From Candidatus Melainabacteria bacterium (GTDB lineage: Bacteria > Cyanobacteriota > Vampirovibrionia > Obscuribacterales > Obscuribacteraceae): DNA of 64,000 bases. Below, one piece after another: positions 28,361 to 37,297 of this stretch (position 1 is the stretch's first letter; each line of letters opens with the position of its first letter). The position numbers were made by a program, and so were the translations under genes. The notes beneath the pieces were generated by a model that was not told the origin of the DNA, made no database searches, and saw only the letters and a program-made list of their open reading frames with translations. The stretch is taken from the NCBI GenBank assembly GCA_017307165.1, contig JAFKGK010000004.1, positions 358,035-422,034 of the forward strand. The letters are read 5' to 3'.

Positions 28361-29506
28361 ATGACGGATAAGCCACAAGCTCAAGAAAAATTAGATACTA
28401 ATCAATCGCGCATGGCAGAGACGGTTCAGGGCTTTAGCGCAGCCGATTGGCGCACGGCTCAAACCAATAGACTCGACGTACAAAAACTCACCGACGATCA
28501 GACCAGCCCAGAGGACAAAGCACGTCTTGTCGCTCAGCTAGGTGCATCCGGAGTCAAGCATATAGAGCTCAAAGACAAGGACGGCAGCCTGCGTCAATTC
28601 CAAATAGAAATGGAAAAATCAGGAGCTCGCACACTGGTGCATCTCCATTGCACAGAGCAAGATGGGCGCGACCGTATAGTGTTACGCGCTGTACAAAATG
28701 CTGATGGCAGCCTGCAGCAGCAAACCGATCGCAAGGGTGGCAAGGTCGATTATCTTGGTACCTGGTGGGAAAAAAACATGTCCGACCGGAGTTATTTGGC
28801 AAAAACAGAACTGGCACAGGCCCAGACGCCACGAGTGGTTGTAAATGATGAAAAACAAAATATTTTACAACCAAGCACCGTTAGACAAAGTGAAGCCACC
28901 ATACCCCCAGAAAAGCCCACGCCGCAACCAGTGAGCGAACAGGTCAACCCACTGGCAAACGCTGACGAACAGCAGCGACTAAACCATCTATTTGACGGCA
29001 TTGCATCTCGTGCGGGCTACTCCCGCAAAATGACCAATTTATCCAACGAGGCTGTATATTTTAGATCCGGCATGGCCATAGATGCCGATGGTAGCCCTCG
29101 CGCCCGACACATAGATCCATACGGTCAAACCAAGACGTCTCTCCGTCATACCGACGGTCGCGCCGTAAACGCAGAGACTACGCACTACTACGTTTTACCC
29201 ATGGGCAAATACAAGCAATACGGGGTCAAATTGGGAGATATCGCGGCAGTCAGATACGGTGACAAGGTGCAGTTTGCAGTCTTTGCAGATGTAGGTCCCA
29301 AAGCCAAGCTTGGAGAGGGCTCCATGGCGCTGGCCAACGCCCTGGGCATCGACAGCAACCCACGTTCCGGCGGCCTGCATCGTCCGCAGGTCGAGTACAT
29401 CGTCTTTCCTCGATCCGGTGATGGTACGCCCATGCGTAATAGCGCACATGAGGATTTGGGCAAGCACTATCTGGGCAAGGCCTACAGGCGACTAAACCAG
29501 CAATAA
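28361..29506 (+). CDS. GH75 chitosanase-like protein
   Basis: 381 residues from the ATG at 28361; a TTG five codons earlier is possible. The first 200 residues are polar, low-complexity and without a signal peptide. The C-terminal domain (about 205-381) matches the fungal-type GH75 chitosanase pattern: FRSGMAIDADGSP, DPYGQTKTSLR, LGDIAAVRYG, AVFADVGP and GEGSMALANALGI. The acidic residues in AIDADG and FADVGP are the likely catalytic pair in that family. GH75 enzymes cut chitosan or related amino sugars. No secretion signal was seen, so export or target is unclear. It diverges from the TetR/hydrolase fusion. Confidence 0.75.
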   Translation: MTDKPQAQEKLDTNQSRMAETVQGFSAADWRTAQTNRLDVQKLTDDQTSPEDKARLVAQLGASGVKHIELKDKDGSLRQFQIEMEKSGARTLVHLHCTEQDGRDRIVLRAVQNADGSLQQQTDRKGGKVDYLGTWWEKNMSDRSYLAKTELAQAQTPRVVVNDEKQNILQPSTVRQSEATIPPEKPTPQPVSEQVNPLANADEQQRLNHLFDGIASRAGYSRKMTNLSNEAVYFRSGMAIDADGSPRARHIDPYGQTKTSLRHTDGRAVNAETTHYYVLPMGKYKQYGVKLGDIAAVRYGDKVQFAVFADVGPKAKLGEGSMALANALGIDSNPRSGGLHRPQVEYIVFPRSGDGTPMRNSAHEDLGKHYLGKAYRRLNQQ

Positions 29507-29525
29507 GCAATCGATCTAACTATTT

Positions 29526-29948
29526 ATGCCGACAAGTTCCAACCATCCCCTTACGGTTTTTATAGTCGAGGACAACCTCATCGTCCGCCTGGCACTCAAG
29601 ATGAGACTCGAAAAGGTGCCCGGCATCAGACTTGTCGGTGAAGCCGAAGACGGCCAGGAGGCTGTAGACAAGGTCCTCAAGATAAAACCACAGATCGTCC
29701 TGATGGATGTTGGCCTGCCCTCGATGAATGGTATCGAAGCCTGCCGCCAGATCAAAAAATCATTGCCCGACACGATAGTCATCATGACCACCTTACATAA
29801 AGAGCAAGAGACTGTGGACGCAGCCACGGCCGCCGGAGCAGACGAATACGTACACAAAGAAAGCGATGACTCAAAGCTCATCGAAGCCATACAAAAAACT
29901 ACAGCAAAAAAAATGTTTACTAAATATAGCGCGGCAGATCAACTATAA
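29526..29948 (+). CDS. Stand-alone receiver-domain response regulator
   Basis: 140 residues. A single CheY-like receiver has acidic residues E15/D16, phospho-acceptor D61 in VLMDVGLPS, and the conserved Lys in YVHKES. The 20 residues after the receiver are too short for an output domain, so it probably signals by protein contact. Its 3' end overlaps the convergent hybrid kinase by 29 bases. Phosphodonors may be the two kinases on the opposite strand. Confidence 0.88.
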   Translation: MPTSSNHPLTVFIVEDNLIVRLALKMRLEKVPGIRLVGEAEDGQEAVDKVLKIKPQIVLMDVGLPSMNGIEACRQIKKSLPDTIVIMTTLHKEQETVDAATAAGADEYVHKESDDSKLIEAIQKTTAKKMFTKYSAADQL

Positions 29949-31881
29949 AGGTCGTGCCCTTGCCTGGCTCGCTCGCGCAAGTAATGGTGCCTTCGAGTTT
30001 TTGGACTATCTGCTTGCAGACGTAGAGGCCAAGGCCTGTACCCGGGCCTACGGTCAGCTGCGAGGACCTACTTTGTCCAAATCGCTTAAAAAGCAAGTTG
30101 AGCTCCTCCTTACTCATGCCGATACCACCATCGGTGACAGTGATCCGCACCTGAGCGTCAAGATTGCTTGCACACAGCCTCACCACGCCGTCTCCTTGAC
30201 TAAACTTGAGCGCGTTATGCAATAGGTTGGAGAGCAATCTATGTACCGCAGGCACATCGGCTCTTACTGAGTACAAGTCTTGAGGCAGATCGATCTCGAT
30301 CTTTATCCCTGCCCCAGCAGCGATGTGTCCGACCGATTTGAGCGCGGCCCTGGTCACATCGTGGATGCGTACTGGGGCAAATTGTATCTTGGATGCATTG
30401 GATTCGATGCGATAAACCTCGAGCAGATTGTCCAACATCAATAGCAAGCTATCGTTGCTTTGCTTGAGCAATGACAAAATCTCGGACGGCTCATCCGATA
30501 CCTCGCCAAAAGCGCCCTCGATCAGACTTTCGAGCACAGTAGAACTACCGAGGATAGGATTTTTGATATCATGCGCCATCGATGCGATAAAGTCCTCGCG
30601 CTGCTGTTCGAGCCGCCTTCGTTGTGACACATCCAGGCCGATGATGATACCGCCCCTGATGACTTCATCGCGATTGGCTATCGGCCATACCGCCAGATCC
30701 CACACGATGCTCTCAAAGTTTTTCTTCTCAAACAGCAAGCAGTTGGGCAGGTTAAATGGTTTGCCTTCTTTTATCAAGGCATCAAAATGAGCACTGTCGA
30801 CGCATTTAAAAATCTCGGCCGCGCTTTGATCTCGATCTATGGAGGCAGCCTCAAGTCCGATCACTCGCGTGGCAAATTGCTCGAAAACAGGATTGTAGGC
30901 AGTGATTTTGAGATTTTTGTCAAAGCGTACGATCGAAACCGGTGCGTGTTCGAGGATCTCCTGGAGGATCGAGTTTTCAAAAGTGACCGACATCTTGGCC
31001 AATTCTTCGGATCGCTTGCGCGCCACTGCATATCTGACCGAACGCAAGAGCGTATCCGCATTGACCTTTCCCTTGACCAGATAATCCTGCGCGCCCATAT
31101 CGACAGCTTTGATACCGATGTCTTCATCATCCATGCCGGTCATGATGACTAGCGGCACTTTTTGTATCATCGGTTGGAGCTTGATCAAGAGGTCCAGTCC
31201 ACGCGCATCGGGCAAGCCGAGATCGGCGATGATGACCGAGACTGTATTGTCGGCGAGATATGCCTTAGCGGCCTGGCAACTAGAAACCGCATGCAGGATG
31301 TATTTTTGTGCGGTGATCTGTTTAAAGAGCTCCTGCAGGTAGACAATGTCGTTTTTGTTGTCTTCAACAAGCAGCACATGCTGATCTTGCGCATTGCTCT
31401 CGCTTTTCTGGGTCATGGCTTTTTGCGGCGAGGACCTGGGCGTCAGAGCACTAGTCGACGCAGAAACTTGCTCTATATTGATCCAGGCTTCTTTGACTAC
31501 ATCGAGGACTTCTTGGAGAGTGCGCAAGGCAGGCGGTTTGGTGAGGAAACAGTCGGCACGGTTGGAGAGCGCGCGGGCACGGTCCTGTGGATCTTCGGAA
31601 GTGGTCAGGATGACGACTTTGAGCTCATCGAGCTTGGTATGCTGCCTAATCTCAGTGAGGACCTCATGGCCTGACTTACGCGGCAGATTGAGGTCGAGGA
31701 TAAACAAATCAGGGAGGTCTTGTCGCCCTGTGACCATTTCGCGGACGCAGTCGATGGCGGCTTCTCCATCGCCTATGCATTTTAGGCGATACTTGAGCCC
31801 GGACTCTTTGATCAGCTCTTCCATCAAAAAGACGTCGGCGGGATTGTCTTCGACTAGGATCACATCAAGCAGATTTGCCAC
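29920..31881 (-). CDS. Histidine kinase with two N-terminal receiver domains and a PAS domain
   Basis: 653 residues from a GTG. REC1 (about 6-130) has D in FILDLNLPR and K in FLTKPPA. REC2 (about 155-275) has D in IADLGLPD and YLVKGK. A PAS domain (about 300-415) follows. The HisKA helix has SMAHDIKNPILG, and the HATPase has LLHNALKF, VTDGGIGM and GTGLGLYVCKQIV. It is soluble. Receivers placed in front of a kinase suggest that phosphorylation elsewhere controls its activity. The GTG overlaps the stop of the upstream PAS kinase by one base, so the two kinases are co-translated. Confidence 0.9.
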   Translation of the reverse strand: MANLLDVILVEDNPADVFLMEELIKESGLKYRLKCIGDGEAAIDCVREMVTGRQDLPDLFILDLNLPRKSGHEVLTEIRQHTKLDELKVVILTTSEDPQDRARALSNRADCFLTKPPALRTLQEVLDVVKEAWINIEQVSASTSALTPRSSPQKAMTQKSESNAQDQHVLLVEDNKNDIVYLQELFKQITAQKYILHAVSSCQAAKAYLADNTVSVIIADLGLPDARGLDLLIKLQPMIQKVPLVIMTGMDDEDIGIKAVDMGAQDYLVKGKVNADTLLRSVRYAVARKRSEELAKMSVTFENSILQEILEHAPVSIVRFDKNLKITAYNPVFEQFATRVIGLEAASIDRDQSAAEIFKCVDSAHFDALIKEGKPFNLPNCLLFEKKNFESIVWDLAVWPIANRDEVIRGGIIIGLDVSQRRRLEQQREDFIASMAHDIKNPILGSSTVLESLIEGAFGEVSDEPSEILSLLKQSNDSLLLMLDNLLEVYRIESNASKIQFAPVRIHDVTRAALKSVGHIAAGAGIKIEIDLPQDLYSVRADVPAVHRLLSNLLHNALKFSQGDGVVRLCASNLDAQVRITVTDGGIGMSKEELNLLFKRFGQSRSSQLTVGPGTGLGLYVCKQIVQKLEGTITCASEPGKGTTFIVDLPRYI

Positions 31882-33488
31882 TACGATACCTGCCTCAATG
31901 TAAATACAAAAGTGCTGCCCTTATCGATATCAGAGGATACCTCGATCTTGCCCCCATGTCTTTCTACTACCCTTTTGCAAATGGCCAGGCCTATACCAGT
32001 GCCTGAGTATTGCTGCGGACCATGCAATCTCTGAAAAATAACAAAGATCTTGTCGGCATATTCCATGTTGATACCGATCCCATTGTCTGACACCGTTATC
32101 TCCCAAAAGTTGCCATCCGGCTGTGTCGATGGCCGAGCAGAGATCTCGACGATGGGTCTGGCATCTGGCCTTTTAAACTTGATCGAATTAGAAATTAGAT
32201 TTTGCAAGAGCTGAATCAACTGAGTGCGATCTCCAATCACCGTTGGCAAAGGGCCGGTCATCACGCTGATCGTGGCGCCAGTCTCCTCGATCAATGATTG
32301 CAGATTGCGTGTGGCTTGTTGCAACACTGTCTCGAGCTCTACAGCTTCGGTTGGCGCTTCGTCCTTTGATACGCGAGCGTAGGCCAATAGATCGCGCACC
32401 AGCTGTCGCATGCGCTCAGTACTGGAGATGATGACGTCCAGATATTTGTGGCTATCATCGTCGAGCTGATCTCCGACTTTTTTTTGCAGTAGCTCGCAAA
32501 AACTGATGACTGTGCGCAAAGGCTCTTGCAGATCATGCGAAGCGACATAGGCAAACTCTTGCAGATCGCGATTGGAGCGAGCCAATTGCTCTGCAAGGGC
32601 ACTCAACCTCTCATTGGCAGCTTCGAGCTGCCCGGTGCGCCTTTTGACTCGGGATTCCAGGATAGTTTCTGCTGTTTTTGCATCATGGATATCTGTACAT
32701 GTCCCAAACCATTTCACCACCTGCCCTTTGCTATTGCGCACGGGCAGGGCTCGCGCCAGAAACCAGCGATACTCACCGTCCTGACAAAGAAACCTGTACT
32801 CGATGATGTATGGCACGCACCGAGTACAAGCATCCATCCATACTATCTTTGTGCGCTCAAGATCGTCAGGATGCAGTTTTTGGGACCAACCGTACCCACA
32901 GGCTTGTTGGGGGTCCTGACCGGTGTACTCATACCATCGGTTATTAAAATACGACGCAGTCCCGTCAGGTTCTGCGGTCCAGACTATATTGGGCACCGCC
33001 TCAGCCAGCATCTCGAGCGTGTGCTGCCTCTCGCCGATGATCTCAGCGGCCATCTTTTGCTCATGGATATCGGTATTGATGCCAATCCAGGCCGTATGCT
33101 CTCCGCTATCATTGTGCACCGGCGTCGCGCGCGTTAGAAACCACCTGTACTCTCCGTATTTATTGCGCAGGAGAAACTCCATCTCGAGCTTGGTGGCAGT
33201 CTGTATCGCATAAGTCCACTGTTTCATGACCTCGTCGATATGATCAGGATGGACCAGCGGACGCCAATCCCAGCCTACGCCCTGGCCTTGGCTGAGGCCG
33301 GTATACTCGTAAAACTCCCGATTATAAAACTGGATAGTCCCATCCGCTTGGGCAATCCAACCGATCTGCGGCATGCACTCAAAGATCTTGCGCATCGCAT
33401 CTAGTTCGGCGGTTGACGAGGCGCGGATATTATCAGTCATCGGGCTAATTCTTTGTATCCTGTTGCCGTTGCTGAGGGATACCTGCAT
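31881..33488 (-). CDS. PAS-PAS sensor histidine kinase (phytochrome-like class)
   Basis: 535 residues, soluble. The start at 33488 is favoured by GGGGA six to seven bases before it; an internal ATG at 33440 is an alternative. Two PAS/PAC repeats lie at about 25-145 and 150-275, each with the IQFYNREFYEYTG or YFNNRWYEYTGQDP type and an EYRWFL(T/A)RA(T/L)PV PAC segment. The HisKA helix carries ASHDLQEPLRTV, typical of cyanobacterial Cph1-like kinases. The HATPase has NLISNSIKF, VSDNGIGI and GTGIGLAICKRVV. It lies upstream of and is coupled to the REC-REC-PAS kinase, so a phosphorelay is likely. Confidence 0.9.
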   Translation of the reverse strand: MQVSLSNGNRIQRISPMTDNIRASSTAELDAMRKIFECMPQIGWIAQADGTIQFYNREFYEYTGLSQGQGVGWDWRPLVHPDHIDEVMKQWTYAIQTATKLEMEFLLRNKYGEYRWFLTRATPVHNDSGEHTAWIGINTDIHEQKMAAEIIGERQHTLEMLAEAVPNIVWTAEPDGTASYFNNRWYEYTGQDPQQACGYGWSQKLHPDDLERTKIVWMDACTRCVPYIIEYRFLCQDGEYRWFLARALPVRNSKGQVVKWFGTCTDIHDAKTAETILESRVKRRTGQLEAANERLSALAEQLARSNRDLQEFAYVASHDLQEPLRTVISFCELLQKKVGDQLDDDSHKYLDVIISSTERMRQLVRDLLAYARVSKDEAPTEAVELETVLQQATRNLQSLIEETGATISVMTGPLPTVIGDRTQLIQLLQNLISNSIKFKRPDARPIVEISARPSTQPDGNFWEITVSDNGIGINMEYADKIFVIFQRLHGPQQYSGTGIGLAICKRVVERHGGKIEVSSDIDKGSTFVFTLRQVS

Positions 33489-33586
33489 ATAGATTCCCCG
33501 TACCAGAGGGAAAGAAACAATAAAATCTTTGGTAGCAAGCTAAAAATGCTATTCTCAATATTCACCCTGATTTTGCAAAGACCTAA

Positions 33587-34525
33587 ATGCCTCGCCAAAA
33601 TTCACACATTTTTCTCACCCTGACCATCTCATTATTTGCGTCCATGCAAGTGGCTTCAGCGTCGCCAGCCAAACCCGCAACACCTTCAGCTAAACTGACC
33701 GACATGCAACGCGCGCAGCAACTCGTCAATGCAGATCATTACGAGGCGGCCAAGCCTATGTTGATCAAGATCACGCAGAGAGAGCCCAAAAACGCTCCAG
33801 CCTGGCTTCTTTTGGGCGAATGCTATCAGATGCTCGAGATCACCGATCGCTCGACCAATGGTGCAAAAGACTGCTTTCTCAAGGCTCTCGCCATTGATCC
33901 CAATTATTCGATGGCTTATCGCAAGCTCTCCGAGCTGGCTGCCACCGATGGCGATTACAAAGAGCAGATCAGGCTCTGCAACAAGGCCCTGGCCTGTCCG
34001 GTGCCAGACATCATCACCTACAAGACACGCGCAGTCGCAAACAGCAATCTGCACAATGATGCACAGGCACTAGCCGACTTCGAAAAATACATGTCCTACC
34101 ATCACATGGCCCCCGACAATCCCAAGGCACTGGAGTTGCGGGCGACATACCTAGGCAATGTGGGCAGGGCCAAAGAGGCGGTAGACACACTGCATGCCTT
34201 GCAAGCCAAGGACCCTAAACCACAGTTTTTTCAAAGAGAAATAAGAACGTGGATGCAGGCAGGCAAAATGAATGAGGCCCTTGCCGCGGCCGACAAGTAT
34301 CTCAAGAGAGACCCTGGCGACGAGATCGCGCTATTGATGCGGGCGGAGATATTAGAAAAATTTGGCAGATACGATGCCGCGATCAAGGACTACACCACTT
34401 TGATCGATTACGAACCAGCTACAAAGTTTTTTTTGGCGCGTGCACGCTGCTACGAAAAAATCGGCAAGATCGATCGAGCCAAGATGGATCGCGCCAAGGC
34501 TAACGGAGATAGAGATAGATTGTGA
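33587..34525 (+). CDS. Secreted TPR protein
   Basis: 312 residues. The signal peptide ends near QVASASPA. The mature part is a solenoid of about seven tetratricopeptide repeats, for example APAWLLLGECYQMLEI and AIKDYTTLIDYEPATKFF. It is probably a periplasmic protein-binding scaffold. Its end overlaps the next secreted TPR gene by four bases. No specific family beyond TPR. Confidence 0.8.
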   Translation: MPRQNSHIFLTLTISLFASMQVASASPAKPATPSAKLTDMQRAQQLVNADHYEAAKPMLIKITQREPKNAPAWLLLGECYQMLEITDRSTNGAKDCFLKALAIDPNYSMAYRKLSELAATDGDYKEQIRLCNKALACPVPDIITYKTRAVANSNLHNDAQALADFEKYMSYHHMAPDNPKALELRATYLGNVGRAKEAVDTLHALQAKDPKPQFFQREIRTWMQAGKMNEALAAADKYLKRDPGDEIALLMRAEILEKFGRYDAAIKDYTTLIDYEPATKFFLARARCYEKIGKIDRAKMDRAKANGDRDRL

Positions 34526-35358
34526 GGCGCGCCAAATGGATTAGAGTCTTTGGTCTGGCAATCATACTGACCGGTGCGGCAGAGATGCACGCAAAGGCGC
34601 AGAGCACGCCTCAGATCATGCTAATCGATATGCAAGCCATCAAGATGAGTAAGAGCTCTCAATTGCCGCAGGCCAAAGGTCTCCTGCTCGACAAGCTTAA
34701 GCAGTATCCGGGCAATAGTGTGCTGACGGCTCGGCTTGGTCAGATCTCGATCTTTCAGGATGATGAAAAGGCCGGCCGCAAACTGTGCACAGAGGCTTTG
34801 CAATCGCCAAAGGCCGATGCTTATACCTATGACATAGTGCTCGATTGCTACAACGAGATCGAAGATCCACGCACGGCCTTGCCGGTGGCACAAAAAGGCA
34901 TCAGGCTATTTCCAAACGATCCTGCGCTAGCCCTGCGTGCGGGCAAGGTTTTTAAAGACCTGGGCATGAGAAAAGAAGCCACCCAGGCATTGAGAGCCGG
35001 TGTCCTCGCTGCTCCCGCCAATCTTGGCGGCTGGGAAAATCTGGTAGCCAATCTCGCGCAAGACAAGGATTGGGCAGGATTGATCGCTGCAAGCGATGAT
35101 CTGATCGCTATCAGCAAAAAGACGCCGGGCCTTGATAAAAGGATAAGCTATGCGCGCATCATGGCGATGAGGGCAGATGCTCTGACAGCGCAGCAAAAAT
35201 GGGCTCAAGCACGGCAGTCTCTGGACGTGTCGATCAAGATCTCCCCGCTCGACAGGCGTTTGTTCGCAAAGCGACTGGAGCTCGACAAAAAGCTTAAAGA
35301 CCGGAACGCTCAGACAGCCGATGAGGCTAAAATCAAGAGTCTCGATGCAAATTATTGA
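34522..35358 (+). CDS. Secreted TPR-like protein
   Basis: 278 residues from a GTG overlapping the previous stop. The signal peptide ends near MHAKAQ. Helical repeats with TPR spacing follow (LALRAGKVFKDLGMRKEATQAL is the clearest). It looks like a diverged paralogue of the preceding protein. The pair are probably co-expressed periplasmic partners. Confidence 0.75.
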   Translation: MRRAKWIRVFGLAIILTGAAEMHAKAQSTPQIMLIDMQAIKMSKSSQLPQAKGLLLDKLKQYPGNSVLTARLGQISIFQDDEKAGRKLCTEALQSPKADAYTYDIVLDCYNEIEDPRTALPVAQKGIRLFPNDPALALRAGKVFKDLGMRKEATQALRAGVLAAPANLGGWENLVANLAQDKDWAGLIAASDDLIAISKKTPGLDKRISYARIMAMRADALTAQQKWAQARQSLDVSIKISPLDRRLFAKRLELDKKLKDRNAQTADEAKIKSLDANY

Positions 35359-35398
35359 GATCTGATGGCGGTGCGCTTTTTGCGCGGTGAGGTTTAAG

Positions 35399-35635
35399 AT
35401 GAAAGACTCGTATATGGTGTTTGTGCTGTTTGCGGTCTTGATCACGCCATTTTTGCCGCAGCTCCTCAAAGCCAAGTGTCCTAGCTGCAACAAGCGCAAA
35501 CTGGATTCTGTAGAGTCGCCAGCATCTGCGGACAAGGCTGCGGATGAGCAGAGATTTGTGACCTACTTTAAGTGCAAGGCATGCGATGCGGATTTTAGTC
35601 GCGAAAAAAGCGGGCCGCTAGTCAAAATCCAGTAA
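35399..35635 (+). CDS. Small membrane-anchored zinc-ribbon protein
   Basis: 78 residues from the ATG at 35399, with GAGG six bases before. An N-terminal membrane helix (MVFVLFAVLITPFLPQLL) is followed by a four-cysteine ribbon, CPSCNK and CKACDADF. It lies 40 bases after the TPR pair. The function is unknown; metal binding is inferred from the CxxC pairs. Confidence 0.65.
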   Translation: MKDSYMVFVLFAVLITPFLPQLLKAKCPSCNKRKLDSVESPASADKAADEQRFVTYFKCKACDADFSREKSGPLVKIQ

Positions 35636-35938
35636 GTCTTCTAGCTATCGGTCAGAGGTCTTGGCTAGCATAGCCGAGCGATAGATATCGGTTGTCCAGG
35701 CGGGCAGGGTTGCAGCCTGGGGCTTGCTTTTGCTTGTGGGCAAAAGGCAGAGTTTAGGTATCTTCCCTTTTTTTTCTAACAAAGAGCAAACACTAGTCCA
35801 GAGCTCATAAAGCCAAGCTGCTAGCCGATTTTCACATGGATCAATGCCATGTCGATGTGGGTCGGATTTTGCGCGCTTGGCTTTTGTCGCGAGCTTTGCG
35901 GACCTGGCATAAGCAAGAGCTATAGAAAGAAGACTCCC
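35636..35938. other. Intergenic stretch, nothing firm
   Basis: About 300 bases with a T8 tract near 35768 and weak stem potential upstream of it. The upstream leader frame of the YdcF-like gene passes through here but lacks coding character. Confidence 0.4.
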
Positions 35939-36523
35939 ATGGACAAGAAATCGACAAGAATAATTGTCGTCCTGGGCTCCGGTCTCAAGGATGACGGATC
36001 TGCTACACCTGTTACCGATCTCCGTGCACGAGCCGTCGCGGATGCCATCGTCAATCAGACCCTAGGCTCAATAGACTTTATCGTGTGCTCAGGCAAGGGT
36101 TCTCCTGATGCGATCGGTGTGCACGGCAAGACCGAAGCCCAGGTGATGTCCGACATCATCGTCTCTGCAGTTGCAGGGGCGCATGTCGTGCCGACCATCA
36201 AACTAGAAGACCAGTCGCTGGATACCTTTGGCAATGTGATCTTCACTGCCGATCGTTTCCTGCGTCCTGCCATGGTTGCTGCGGGCACTCTGATCGTGGT
36301 GACGTCGCCTTTTCATATGGACAGGGCGGTGTACATGTTCGAAAAGGTGCTTGGAGCTGGCTGGCAGATCGAACGTCACCCGTGTGCCGAGTGGGACAAG
36401 GAGACGCGTCAGTCCGGCGCCCCGGCAGCCATGGATCGGGCCCGCGATTTTTTTGCGGATCTGGGCGATGGTGATATCGATGCGTGTCTCGCAAAGATAA
36501 AGGGTCGGGGGCACTATAAATGA
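35939..36523 (+). CDS. YdcF-family protein (DUF218)
   Basis: 194 residues from the ATG at 35939 (MDKKSTR). Features of the DUF218/YdcF fold are IVVLGSGLKDDGSATP, IVCSGKGSPDAIGVHGKTEAQ, LEDQSLDTFGNVIF and VVTSPFHMDRAVYMF. E. coli relatives are SanA, ElyC and YdcF; some affect envelope integrity, and YdcF binds S-adenosylmethionine. There is no membrane segment, so it is likely cytoplasmic, unlike ElyC. It is followed by a terminator-like stem. Confidence 0.85.
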   Translation: MDKKSTRIIVVLGSGLKDDGSATPVTDLRARAVADAIVNQTLGSIDFIVCSGKGSPDAIGVHGKTEAQVMSDIIVSAVAGAHVVPTIKLEDQSLDTFGNVIFTADRFLRPAMVAAGTLIVVTSPFHMDRAVYMFEKVLGAGWQIERHPCAEWDKETRQSGAPAAMDRARDFFADLGDGDIDACLAKIKGRGHYK

Positions 36524-36552
36524 GCTTGTTGAAGCCTGTTTGAGCTTGGTGG

Positions 36553-36603
36553 GGGGCCGGTTGGTTATTTGCAGAAATGCAGATTTCTAATCGGCCCCAA
36601 ATG
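36553..36603 (+). terminator. Probable terminator of the YdcF-like gene
   Basis: GGGGCCGGTTGG (36553-36564) pairs with CTAATCGGCCCC (36587-36598), counting G-U pairs. TTTTT follows a few bases later at about 36607-36611. Confidence 0.6.
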
Positions 36604-36642
36604 GCTTTTTGGAGATGTGAGATTTTTGTGTTTTTTAAAATG

Positions 36643-36676
36643 CCATTCCGGAGTAGACCGGTCTACTCCGGAATGG
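36643..36676. repeat. Perfect 34-base palindrome
   Basis: CCATTCCGGAGTAGACC is followed directly by its exact reverse complement, with no loop bases. The centre, TAGACCGGTCTA, resembles the half sites of the efflux-operon operators. GTTTTTG follows on the plus strand and a T/A run precedes it. It could be a terminator, a dyad for a dimeric protein, or both. Confidence 0.7.
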
Positions 36677-36913
36677 GTTTTTGATCTCTTTGTACTTTAT
36701 GGGCCGGTGGTGAAAGTTTTTGGGTGTTGGTGAAAAACGCTAATTTGGCTAAATTACCAACCAAAAATACAAAATCGAAGCTGGAAAGCCAGTGTTTGCA
36801 AGGGTGAGCATTGAAGGAAGTTTTGGAAAGGGCTGAAAACCCTTGTGGTATCTGAATGTATGGGTGTATGAAAAACGCAAATATTTCCAACCATTTATTG
36901 AGGCCAATCTATA

Positions 36914-36984
36914 AGAAGGCAGGGCAATCAATGAGCGGCCCTTTGCGTAAGCACCGGGGCCGCGAATTGATTGTTCTGCCTTCT
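36914..36984. ncRNA. Long near-perfect hairpin, structured RNA or element end
   Basis: Arm 36915-36932 (GAAGGCAGGGCAATCAAT) pairs over 18 positions with 36966-36983 using two G-U pairs. A tandem GA/GA step (36933-36934 with 36964-36965) then continues into GCGGCCC (36935-36941)/GGGCCGC (36957-36963). The loop is about 15 bases. No frame crosses it convincingly. It may terminate the leftward 66-residue gene or be an independent RNA or mobile-repeat remnant. Confidence 0.55.
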
Positions 36985-37045
36985 ATTATTGTTGAAGACC
37001 CATTTGACTGTTCTGCCTTCATTTATTGTTGAAGACACATTTGCA
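36972..37045. repeat. Two tandem 37-base repeats copying the hairpin's right arm
   Basis: Unit 1 (36972-37008) and unit 2 (37009-37045) both start TGTTCTGCCTTC and share TATTGTTGAAGAC and CATTTG, with about five mismatches. Each contains CTGCCTTC, able to pair with the same left arm GAAGGCAG at 36915-36922, so two alternative foldings exist. Confidence 0.7.
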
Positions 37046-37047
37046 AT

Positions 37048-37248
37048 TTATTTGACGAACCCCACCAAAAACACCCCATCGGTATTTTTATAGCTCGCCA
37101 CCTTGTCCAGGCCAAAATCCTGATCGATAAGATACTCCGTGATCCGCTCGGCATCTATGGTTTGAGCCAATCTACTATCGATCGCCTCGATAGACTCAAA
37201 ATCACCCATCTCTCTTTTGATGCCACCCTCAATAAAATACGCTTTCAA
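37048..37248 (-). CDS. Small hypothetical protein
   Basis: 66 residues, soluble, acidic and compact (MKAYFIEGGIKREMG start). The codon pattern fits neighbours and the frame is not opposite another gene, so it is probably real. No family is recognised. It is followed, in its direction of transcription, by the tandem repeat and large hairpin. Confidence 0.5.
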   Translation of the reverse strand: MKAYFIEGGIKREMGDFESIEAIDSRLAQTIDAERITEYLIDQDFGLDKVASYKNTDGVFLVGFVK

Positions 37249-37297
37249 CCACCATTTCCTCTAGACCACTAGCGCTCACGCCATTATAGATGGCCCA

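Noticed and set aside
36663..36890. 75-codon minus-strand frame in the structured region
   Set aside because: Phe/His/Pro-rich, atypical of the genome, and it begins next to a palindrome; looks like open non-coding DNA.
36972..37045. CRISPR array
   Set aside because: Only two directly abutting 37-base units with no spacer between them.
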